From Myrica gale (taxonomy: Eukaryota; Streptophyta; Magnoliopsida; Fagales; Myricaceae): DNA of 64,000 nt. Under the pieces are notes generated by a model. The model was not told the DNA's origin and did no database searches. It saw only the letters and a list, made by a program, of their open reading frames with translations. Shown here in pieces: positions 49,435 to 59,727 of the stretch. The stretch spans positions 26,064,501 through 26,128,500 of the forward strand of contig OZ005610.1 of assembly GCA_963930655.1 (NCBI GenBank). Reading direction: 5' to 3'. The first letter of the stretch is position 1; each line of letters opens with the position of its first letter. Position numbers and translations under genes: made by a program.

Positions 49435-49605
49435 TGTTGTTAAAATTTTAGGTATTGAGTTTAGTGAAAAAATGAAGAGATAGGTAATTTTTTATATTTT
49501 TTGTAATGAAAAATAATGATTTGATGGGAAAGAGAGATTATATTGTAATATTTTATTGTGTTAAAATTTTAGAGGGTGTAAAATTTTAGAATACAAACGC
49601 AACCT
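49435..49605. mobile_element. AT-rich MITE with TAAAATTTTA ends, only upstream of copy F
   Basis: About 170 bp starting near GTTAAAATTTTAGG and ending near TGTAAAATTTTAGAATAC, absent from the same place upstream of copy E. Its inverse is clearly related to 57086-57281 (shared AACACAATAAAATATTA). Edges and superfamily are approximate. Confidence 0.6.
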
Positions 49606-51225
49606 TTATCACACTTTACTTGTTTATTTTTCATGTTTCCAAAATTGGACAATCAATCACTTGAAATGTAATCATATTATGTTCACTAATTAGTCATCAA
49701 TAATATAATAAAACACTATTAAAAATATTAGTAACTAATGTCTTTCGAAAGTGATATATCAAAATATTGTTGGTCTTAAATACTTTTTTCTATCTACTAT
49801 TTATTTGTTTTTCTTTCTAATATTTTTTTGAATTCAACAACAAAATAAAATAGTTATTTATCTTATATTATGATAGATAATATATAATATTTTAAAACTA
49901 CTATTAATTCTTAAAAAGTCCAATTTGGTTTATGATAATATTGCATCTAAAATTGAGACGTTATCAATATTCATATTTGGTAGCTCGAGCCAGAGTGAAG
50001 ACTCTTCAATGAAAGGAATAATATACCACAGAGATTAGAGAAGAGAATCAATAAAAAATGAGCGGTTTGAAGAAATAAAAAACACAAATGCAGGGACTTC
50101 TATATAAAAACAACAAAACCCAGGACATGTGATGCAAAAGATTACTTGGAGGCCGTTGGTGGTTGTTGGAAAAGCCGTTGACATACTGGGCTGCATTCGC
50201 TGAAGAGTTCACATCATAGGCGGCGGCAGATCAGGCCACGTTTCAAGCACCCACGATTAACGCTTAAAATACAAAAGCGCTCGGAGTTCACACGTGATTG
50301 CCGTAATCGCTTTAACTATGGACAGACGTCACAAACTTCAACCGCGTCGCTGGCGTCTATATTTGACTTTTCATATGGGCATTGATATTTGGCAATTACT
50401 GAAATTTCACGTTTACGGGAAGATTTTATTTGTTTTTAATTTGAAATTTAGATATTATATACTTTATATAATGTAATTTAAAGAAAGACAGATATAATAA
50501 GTTAATATTATATTATTTAATGTTATTCATCTAAAGTTTCGAGCAACATGAACTCTAAAATGAAGTCTATTTTTAAGTTTATTTCACTTTAAATTACATA
50601 GTGTAATTCAAGTAGAAAATTGAAAATAAATATGATTTATTTCTTTTAATTTCATGGACAAAGAGAAATATACACAATAAATAGACACTACACTATTAAA
50701 TATTATTAGTGTAAAATTTCAGACAACATAAACTTTACAATAAGACCTATTATGTCTATCTCTTTTAAATTATATTATAAAATATATGATAAAATTCAAG
50801 CAAAAAATTGATGATTTCTTATCTATTTTGTCAATAATCTTATACATGCAGCTTATAAATATATATATATATATATATACATGCAGGAAGATTACTTTTA
50901 TAGCCTCGTCAACTTGCCTAACAAAGACCCACAGGCCACAATTTGTCTAATTGCTTTTAAATTTGGACGACGTCAATTAAAAAAGAAAAAAGAAAAGAAA
51001 GAACCCAGTAGCTAGAAACTCTGGGATTGATACAGAGTAGTTATCTGTTATTTCGCATAATATATATAAGTATAATATATTTTGGTTGTTAGGTAAGAGT
51101 TATCCAACTAATACTGTTTTATATGCGCTTAGGTAGAAGTGAAATATTCTATAAAAAAAATGTTAAACTAAAATATAGATGTGAAAAATACACTAAGCCG
51201 TCCATTTGAGGCGAAAATATTAGGG

Positions 51226-51405
51226 GGCATGAATTAATTGGGCTCAAAATTTTAGGTTTACTATTAAAAAATTCACCACATAATTTTTTAATATTATAAT
51301 ATTTATTAAAAACCTTCTCTCTCGTCACTTTTTCACCAACTCCCATAACATTTCTTTACTTGATAATATTTCTCAAACCCCAATACTCAAAATTTTCACC
51401 CTCAA
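51226..51405. mobile_element. AT-rich MITE-like block, only in duplication unit 2
   Basis: Absent at the equivalent position in unit 1, but its inverse matches 38045-38168 in unit 1 (shared TTTTTAATAAATATTATAAT and GAGAAATATTAT). Two members of one small family therefore landed at different sites after the duplication. Confidence 0.55.
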
Positions 51406-52240
51406 AAATTAGATCAATTCAGTTTAGTTCTGGAATATTTAAATAGTCTCATAGTCGGTGGTACAAATTAGATTTTTATACAGGCTGGTGCGACTCGTTC
51501 TAGATGGTTGACAAGGAGAGGGATAAAGATTCTCGGGGAATGATTTGACTAGATGAATGTGAAGGCTTAACCACAAGGTGTTTCTAGTGACCTGACTATC
51601 TTAGGACAATCTGGATTTTCTACGGCTCTACTTCGGCTTCAAGCAAAGGTCCCATCCTGCCATGATTGTCCCTTTACTTCAAAGGGTTCAATTGACCGCA
51701 GTTAGGAAGCAATTAAAACCATATCCTAGATCAATAAGAAAGCCCAGAAAAATACCGACGAAATGAAGAACATAGTTAAGATTGGAAAAAGAGAAAACTG
51801 ACAAAGTCGCAGAAGTTGAATTCTATGAACATCCATTCAGCTAAAAAAAAAATCTATGAACATCCAGAAACGAATCGGTCTTTGAAAGAGTAGGCCACAG
51901 GCCCACAGGACAAGAAAAAAAAAATTGAGACAGAAAAGTAGAAGGCGACAGAACATTTTTTATATCTGTTGATAAGGTTTATATGTCCATCATTAGATTA
52001 AACAATAATAATATATAGTGATACTAGTGTAGAAATTACTTGTAGGATGGAGACGTCACAGATGACACATGAATGTTCTGGCATGCCATGACCTGAAGAA
52101 CGAATGTGGTGCTAACCCATATATGGAGCAAATGGCACTGTTTAATGTGTATTCAACTATTCATCCCAAAATATGATACAAGGATATGACCTAAACTCAT
52201 CACAACGTATGGTAACTGATGAGACATGGCCGTAGAGGAG

Positions 52241-55200
52241 CTACAGCAACAGTAGCAGTATGATGAGAAATCTAAAGCAAGTCAGCCAAGTAAGACTATG
52301 GACCAATGGCCATGCAACTGAATTCTGGAAGCTATTCCAGGTCTCTTTTGTTGAATCTGGAGGTGAGGAGTTACCTAGTCCAACAGCGACAGCTGGAGGC
52401 ACAGTATTGGTTCCAGGAGGTTTTACTGAGGAAGTAATATGATCTTCAATGTCATAACCTGCATAAGGACCCAATGGGTGGTTAAGAAGGTTATAGATGT
52501 AAATATGGAAGAACAATATGTCAATAAATGAGAACAACACTTACAGTCAAACTTCTTCCAGCCCAAGACAAGTTTTTCTCGGTCAAATATGACTCGGTAG
52601 CCAGTCATTAAGTTTTCTGCATAAAGAGCAATTATCTGAAATATAAGCAAGTTCACAGCGAGATAGGTAAACAGAAGGGAGGATATTGATCTATCATCTA
52701 AAAGAAAAGGAAGCATACTAGTGATCCTTGTTGCGAGCAAGAAAATAATTCTAGCTACTTTTATTGAGAAAGCCACATGGGCCTATCATCATTTTAGCTT
52801 TCAAACTATTTGCATTAATGGATTAGTTCGATCCAAAACTTGAGAGAGTGGGCTGTGGGAGTAATCTGAAAAAAGATTCATAAGTAGTTTTTTTTTTCTA
52901 AACAAATACTTCATTAAACTAGTAAAATGCAGGAAAACACAAAAAAGCCACTGCAGGAAACAAGCATCAGTGAGTATCCATAGGATCGTCAGCTGAAACC
53001 AGCAGAGGCAGAGTAGCAACATCTAGAAAATAAAAAACGAGCTAGAAACCCAGGCAGCAAGATGATGAGCCGCAGTATTTAGTCTTCTAGGGACCCATTG
53101 CACACTTCAATCTTTATGCCTACTCAACACCTCTCGAAGATTCATAAGTAGTTGTTAATGGAGTGAAGATACCAAATTCTGAGTCAGTATCAAGTTATGC
53201 CTAATTGCTCTGCCTATAGTTCCTCTAATCATATTTTTAAAATGAACTAGAGCCAATCAGAATTGATATTGTAAGAGGTCCACTACAGAATGAATAGGTT
53301 TATTTTTCAAATGATTCATATCATCAAATGTACCCATTCCAAATTTCATTCCAATTAAATAATCCGAAGCTGCCAATATATCTCCGTGGTAACAAACATG
53401 TAGTGTTCTGAGGTATATCAAGATTCAGTCTCTGGTTCATATTTCGTCGACCAATCCTTCCTAATTCACATCTTACCATGGAGTACTAGGCAATAAAGAA
53501 GCCCTGCATCTGCCTGTTAGTTGGTCTGCTAGAGTCTGAGTACTATAAGAACTTCGAAACATTAACCACGGCCAGGTTGTACTTGAATTCCTTTACAGGT
53601 AGTAAATATGACACATGATGTACCCACTTAATTGTGAAAATTTATCAGATGCAATGAAGCAGACTTACGTCCAATTATATTGAGCTCTCTGCTCTTGACA
53701 ATCGCAAGGCAATAAACAAGTCCACTCTGCCCATCGATAAGAGGAAAGAAATTTAGTGCTATGTGAAGTTAAACAAAAAAATATAACTGAAGTACCCACA
53801 GTATACAGACTGAAATAGCACCTGAGTTGAGATAACAATTGTGGGATCATAAACAGCAAAATGGCTCCCACCCTTCATAGTCAGACTCATGGAAGGTATC
53901 AGACTAGCCTTTGCATTCGGACTGCCCATCATAAAGAAAGATTTTTAGACATGGAGCATAGACTAAACCTAAATTTTGGATTTTACTATATTCGTAACCT
54001 CATAGCATAACAATATTCAAAAGGGATCCTTGAATCCAATGAACTTCGCCTATCTTGAGCCTGTGAATGGAACTGAAAAAACAACATAAGAATTTATAGT
54101 TTCAGCAATTAATATGGATAAAACATACATTACAAGTCAAATTAATCATTTACATGCTTACACTCTCCACAAGCCTGTTATACGTTGGCTCAACCAAGTA
54201 TGTAAAGGATGTACCAGAATCAAAAAGGGCGCTGAAATCCACATCAATTAGAGTTGTGCCAACTCGAATTTCAGTAACACTGATGTTATAGGTGGGGCTG
54301 CGAGGCATGTTCAGACAAAAGACAAAAATAAGTAGAAGAAACCTTCCATTTGAGGTGGAAACAATATCAATCTCGTATACAAACAATTGGCATAAAGTAA
54401 CAGAGAAGTTACCACTTACTGGGATGGGTTCAGATTAAAAGGGGTCTCTTCTTGATCAGGACTCCCTTGGTCTCCAAAACTGATCCTACCACTCCCATCA
54501 CGTCCAAAGCACATGGAGAAAGAATCTGCCGTAAAACCTTCACTGGATAAAATGCTAGGAACTGATATCTTCTCCATACCAAGCCCAAACAACCCATTGG
54601 GCGCTGCAACATCCAGAAATGAACCACTTTGAACCTGCCCACAGCTGCACAATTCATATTGCATCTTAATCTCTCGACAGGTTTAAATGAGAGAAGAGAT
54701 GAAGGAGGGGGGGGGGGGGGGGGAGCAAAGAATGGAAAAGAAAAAGATCCAGCAAACCAAAAGCACTCTCATAAAAAAAAATTGCACTGGAATAAGGTGC
54801 AAGTATCCAAACAAGCCGAGTTAATCATAGAACTCACCCAAATGTGACGTATGCCTCGACATCTTCCTGATGGTTGTCTTCCGTTGTTAAGTGTAGAACA
54901 TCCTCTACCAATATCCCAGAAGTAGATGTTTCAGCTGAGACATAAGAGACCATGTAAGGGCAACTGCTGAATGTTCCAACACATCCATTTCGGTGAGCAC
55001 ACAGGCTGTTGTTGCAAGTGACCTCTTTGCTTGATGATGACCCTCTAGGGTTGTATATATTAAGCTCAAAATCCTGTAGAACAATTTGGTTTTCTTGAAA
55101 AATCATACAGAAGGGAAGCAAAAAGCATTCAATGAAAGAAGGCCAAAAGATGAATCCATTCAGTAAACTAGAATAAAAACTTATGCACAAATTTTCTCGT

Positions 55201-56622
55201 GTTAGTCTCAAGGTCAATGTGGTATGATACTTATTAGATGCTGAATTTAATTAAAAGTGCCTTCAACAGGTTTTGGAAAATAAAGGTCGATGTGCCTAAT
55301 ATAGAAATCCTCAACCCAAACACACACAGTCATGCGTATTGTTTAGTCAGGAATCAAATTGTTACTTTGGTAGAATTACAACCACAAATACTAAATCCCA
55401 CTTCAAGAATGGAAACTAGGAAAAAGGCATGACTTTAAATAACCATAATCAAGGAACGCACCCCCCCTCTCTAAATCAATAGCATGAAAAAAAAATGCCC
55501 GATTTAGTTAGCAAAATAAAATTACTTTAGCGAACAGCTTACCGCTTTGAAAAATTGAAAAAAGGAGGTATAATAACCAGGAAGAAACCCCATATATTAT
55601 CTCTCTTGATCCTCATCACTTATGCTTTCAACCACCAATGCCCCCTTTCAGTTTAACACAACTATTGGACGTGTGCATGAGTTACTACTTGTCCCGAAGT
55701 GTAAACCGCTAGTAAATGATAGATATTAGTCTGTAACTACTATTTACTCGTCAGCCCCCTCCCCCCCGAAGTGTAAACCGCTAGTAAATGATAGATATTA
55801 GTCTGTAACTACTATTTACTCGTCAACTCCCTCCCCCGCGCAACAAGAGGCTAACATATGAGATTTTAATGGCCATAACAAATTAGCAATTCTCCCAATA
55901 TGAACCTAATCGTTTTACCATTATCACAAAAATATGCATGAATTTAAAAAAACAGAGTTGCACTTTCTACTGAAAAAAGGAAAAAGAAAAACCCATTCGA
56001 ATATTAGCAGGGCTTAAAAAAGAGAGAAACAGAGCATACGGAGGCATAAACTGTGCCTTCGGTAGGAGCACATTTGCTGCATTCACAGGGTACCCAAAAC
56101 AAGTCACTCCCAGTGTCCAGCGCTACCATAAACTTTACTCCCGGCGTCCCTAACTGCACCGCCGTGTAATGCAAACTGTACAAAACCTCAACAAGACCCA
56201 AAACAGAAGGCAGATAATTTTAGAAGAGAACCAAAAAAATACAAAGAAATTCAAGATTGTATCACAGAAGGCATTGAACCATACAATCCGAGGGAGCTGA
56301 TACGGAGTGTAGAGTTGCCGTCGGCGAAAGCGAGCGGCTGGGGGGATTCAAAGAGCTTGCGGCCGCGGAGGAGGCGATCGCGGTCGGCAAGCTCAACGTA
56401 GTACTCAATGCTGCCCTTCTCAAACGCCGAAGAGAGCTTTGCTCCGGAGGCTTCCGACCACCTCTGAACTGGATCGGAGAAGCGGTGGTGCATCTTGAAG
56501 CTGAAGATGCGACCGTCATGGCCAGAGCTGTGGGAGCCGCAAACTAAGAACAAGAAGAGGAGGAGGACGACGGAGTTTAGAGAAACAAGGCACGCTTTGA
56601 AACCATAGAAAGATTTTTGCAT
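52241..56622 (-). CDS. A1-family aspartic protease, APF1-like, copy G (most diverged)
   Basis: Predicted 530-aa protease. Exons: 56285-56622, 56040-56175, 54838-55073, 54420-54644, 54162-54297, 53999-54072, 53822-53921, 53669-53726, 52545-52616, 52241-52458 (1593 nt, in frame). Signal peptide about residues 12-32 ([20 protein letters not shown]), then [16 protein letters not shown]. Catalytic DTGSD is at about Asp133 and FDSGTS at about Asp338, with WVPCEC where the others have WLPCxC. The tail is less Pro-rich and ends [11 protein letters not shown], a probable GPI signal. It lies next to the OSCA-like gene, as I recall for At4g35880 beside At4g35870 in Arabidopsis. It is probably the ancestral member of the array. 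Confidence 0.93.
52890..53136 (-). mobile_element. 5'-truncated LINE in intron 8 of copy G
   Basis: Flanked by a perfect 17-bp duplication AAGATTCATAAGTAGTT (52873-52889 and 53137-53153). The minus strand ends in a short A-run (plus-strand T-run, 52888-52897). It encodes [16 protein letters not shown], the end of a LINE RNase H domain. This is classic target-primed insertion with only the last 250 bp copied. Confidence 0.88.
54708..54723. repeat. poly-G tract in intron 3 of copy G
   Basis: A run of about 16 Gs follows GAAGGA. It is prone to length variation and sequencing error, is not in an exon, and affects no frame. Confidence 0.8.
55694..55826. repeat. 74-bp tandem duplication in intron 2 of copy G
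   Basis: The segment GAAGTGTAAACCGCTAGTAA ... TTTACTCGTCA occurs twice in tandem, separated by C-rich spacers (CCCCCTCCCCCCC). It is intronic, and the near identity means a recent duplication. Confidence 0.85.
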
Positions 56623-58066
56623 CGCAAAGGCGAGTGGGAAACCCTAGATCTTGGAAGCTACGAGAAGTTTGTTGGCTCCAAGAAGGCGTTTCTCGGTTCC
56701 TAGTAGAAGGATCTTGGACTGTAACTGTGGCTGGAAAGGTGCATAGCCGTTTGGGACTTTTTGGAAGGTGGACCCTATGGGTTGGGTCCCATCCCACTTA
56801 CGCTTTTGTCTGAACAGTTGAGGAAGTTAGGAGGAGAGGAGCGGTGCAGGCGGAAAATTATTTCCGAATCGGACACTGACTACCCAAGAAGAGGGAGCGG
56901 GAAACTTTCTGGTGTTGAAAGCCTCTGCTAGTGGCATTTTAGCCGTTGGATCGGATTATCCACTTGAATGTCCCCGCGCAGACTTGCTTAAGTCACGGAA
57001 GAGATCAGTGATCCAGAACATCAGCATAACTATACACCGACTCTAAGACCGATCCGACCTAACCCGCCCGAAACAGACTGACGCTCGGTTTGTTTTATAA
57101 AATTTTACATATTTTAAAATTTTAACACAATAAAATATTATAATATAATCTATTTCTCTTCATCAAATCATTATTTTTCACTACAAAAAATATAAAAAAT
57201 TATCTCTCTTCATTTTTTCACTAAACTCAATAACTAAAATTTAAACCACACTAAAATTTTACTTCTCAAACACAACCTAAATAAGGTCGGTCTATACATA
57301 GAGACGGCCCAACCCGTCATATTTGATCGGGTCTCGATATACCGTCGGTTCACTTCAGCCCCGTCCGAGTATCATTACATTTTATAAACCCTAAGCAATA
57401 ACGTGTCTCATTGCCTCCTTCGAGCTTCAACACAACAGTCCTCTTCCTCATCCTCATCTGCCTCCTTCGTCTCCTCCTTCGCCTCCCAACTGACAACCCG
57501 ATTGTCGAGTCGACACGTTAGTGATATTTTAATATTGAGCTAAAAATGTATATCTACTAGTAACTTGGGGTATAAAGTGTTAGTTTAATACTTTTGGGTA
57601 GGAATCGTAAAAAGTCGGGTAATTCGAATATGACTTGGATAATAAAATTCCTTAGTCTTAATTGTTAAACTTTTGAGATAAATTACAATTCATATAACAA
57701 AATGACAAATAAATTTTTTTGCTTGCCTTGATCATATTACAATGTAAATTTGATGAGTCAGATCAGCATACATGTCTTGCTTCAACCATCAACAAAAATT
57801 GAAGAACAAAGAAGATTTTTGTTTTTTTTTTTTAAAAAAAACAACTACAACTATTACAAAAAATCTTGACTTTTAGAAACGCTCAGAATCAAGAATTGGA
57901 AAACCATGGGGTTTTCCACAATATTATGTACATTATGCATTTAAGCTCGTTATCTTATAATATTTACAAACTAACCCCAAAAATAATCCATAAAATACCA
58001 CATCAAGTGAAGACGATCTTGCTGTTAATTAGTTTTCCACAAGTTTCTGTCCCTTTTATCTGAAGC
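56623..58066. other. upstream region of copy G and 3' side of the small gene
   Basis: 56623-56800 would be the leader/promoter of copy G; I see no clear TATA box. 57086-57281 is an AT-rich MITE of the TAAAATTTTA family, with ends GGTTTGTTTTATAAAATTTT and AAACACAACC. No gene is supported in the rest. Confidence 0.55.
57086..57281. mobile_element. AT-rich MITE (GGTTTGTTT ... AAACACAACC)
   Basis: Imperfect inverted ends each run into TAAAATTTTA. It is related in inverse orientation to 49435-49605. No clear target duplication was found. Confidence 0.55.
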
Positions 58067-58687
58067 TCATATTGGGGAGGCAGAAGTGAAGCCAAATTTA
58101 TCAGAGAGCTTAGTTCGCGTAAATGGCGAAACAAGCTCCATCTGATGAATAAATTGCACGTCCTGGACCAAAGGATTCTCTGTTCTGCCTGGAGGAGACC
58201 CCGAGTAACACGATGGTGTGCACCCATTGCATATAGATTGAGATTCCCTCCCATCAGCATTCTGTGAAAACAAACTGAGTTCATCTTTGCCATCGAAGGT
58301 CTTGAGAAAGCAATCAAAATTTCTGAATTGGGAAAAGAAGAGAGCAGGAAACGCTCACCTTATCAGAAATTATACTCAGAATATCCTTCCTCCCATCTGT
58401 ATTTAGTTGGCTGCTGGTTAAAAAGCATGACATGTTAGTAGTTGCAAAACAGCCATTGTCATTTAGAACCAGAGGGTTTTCTGTTTATGTAAAAAGGGAA
58501 AAAGGACAATTTTTGCAGACCTGTGCTTACTGCACCTCTGGGGCTTGAGAAAGTCAGGTATAGCAGTCCCAAGCCGACGGGGCTTTGGGCAAAGGGGCTG
58601 GTCATGATTACTGCCTGATCTGGACGCAACCGTGTTCGTCTCTGAACCTGAATCAACGAGATTGCTTCTGGCTCCTAAATGGTGCAT
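58067..58687 (-). CDS. small conserved plant protein of unknown function (3 exons)
   Basis: Exons 58521-58687, 58359-58410 and 58067-58261 join with GT-AG introns to an open frame of 414 nt (137 aa) beginning [14 protein letters not shown]. Visible features are a basic [10 protein letters not shown] motif followed by IPDFLKP, a Cys-rich [15 protein letters not shown] stretch, and a C-terminal block with [18 protein letters not shown], ending FGFTSASPI. No signal peptide or membrane segment. I have the impression of a conserved plant family but cannot name it or its role. The ATG was chosen because an in-frame stop lies upstream (about 58736); another 5' exon is possible. It lies between copy G and the OSCA-like gene, all on the same strand. 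Confidence 0.6.
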
Positions 58688-59727
58688 AACTCTCTTCTGC
58701 CCTCCTTTCAATATGAAAACGAGACTCCCAAGTCACAAGTAAATGAAAAAATAACCCACTTGGCCACTTGTGCCTAGCAATTTAATCTCTTCCCGTTTAG
58801 TTAACCCTCATTAAAATGGTAATTAATGGAAGTTACCCGTTTAATTCAAGATTAGCCACACATTAATGAGAGAGAGGAGAGGAGAGAGGCATGAGTGAGA
58901 AATTACTCATAAGTTGAGCGAGCCACATTGGATTGTAGACCTCCCAGCTCAAGTGTTGGGATGACAGAGCATTTGCTTGGCTAAGAGTGGATCTAGGATG
59001 ACTCTTGACTAGTTGTCTTCTAGCTCCTGAGTTTTCTCTGGTTTCTTATACTTGCCTATAATTCATTCCGTCCAAGTAAATTTGCACCCATTTTTCATCC
59101 AACTTCTCTTCCCAAAGATATTGTTTAAATAATTATAAAACGAAAGAGTCGTTTTCAGTGTCCTGACAGTTTTTTTTTTATGTTTCTTTCTATTTTCATC
59201 GTGACTGTCATGAGGCATGTCATGCTGAATTGTATGAACCCTCGCGTATGCTGCGTGGAGTACTTGAATATTTGGAACCCTCTTGTGAGATTGTAAGCAT
59301 TGAGTAATTATCAAGCAATATAAGTTACTGTAGATGGTCACGTGCTATGTGCTGCTCCATTGTCAATCTTTTTTTCCAGTAAAAGATCCAAGGGAAATTA
59401 TCATCTTGGCAACCAGAAGACACCAGTTAAACTGACATTTTTTTCGTGAGGATTTACACAAGCACTGAATTTTGCTTCCAACCTTTTAGCCTAAACCAAG
59501 TAACCCAATTGTGTGCCCCTTCAACAAAGCTTCAAGAATAGTGGGGCTGCAAAATAAAGTCAAAATCCATATTTGCATCCGTTTTAGACTGCAATACTTG
59601 GTGAAACTTCTTCGATGTATACAAGAAAAAGGAGGGGCAAAGAATTGTCTTTTAGAAACTCCGCAAGGCCAAAAGAGAGGGATCTGCACAAGTCATCTAA
59701 ATGATTACAAAGTGTTACAGCTTTCAC
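58688..59727. other. intergenic region between small gene and OSCA-like gene
   Basis: Holds the leader/promoter of the small gene (about 58690-59060) and the 3' UTR of the OSCA-like gene (about 59350-59727). No additional gene is supported. Confidence 0.6.

Larger units (their letters stand above)
43597..51888. repeat. segmental duplication, unit 2 (contains copy F)
   Basis: Partner of 31200-39028. It is slightly longer because of MITE insertions (about 49435-49605 and 51226-51405), about 200 bp more in intron 2 (47404-47600) and an imperfect tandem repeat around 50440-50790. Confidence 0.9.
48715..52240. other. upstream region of copy F and 3' flank of copy G
   Basis: No gene is supported. 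A TATA-type site lies at about 48809-48818 (GTATATAAAG). Up to about 51888 the DNA is the duplicated spacer, with unit-specific AT-rich insertions. 51889-52240 is unique and probably contains the 3' UTR of copy G. Confidence 0.6.

Noticed and set aside
31200..51888. Copies E and F as a haplotype assembly artefact
   Set aside because: The units have different insertions and different unique flanks, and intervening DNA of its own, which fits a real tandem duplication; only long reads could settle it.
54629..54847. Plus-strand frame containing a Gly run
   Set aside because: Caused by the intronic poly-G tract in copy G.
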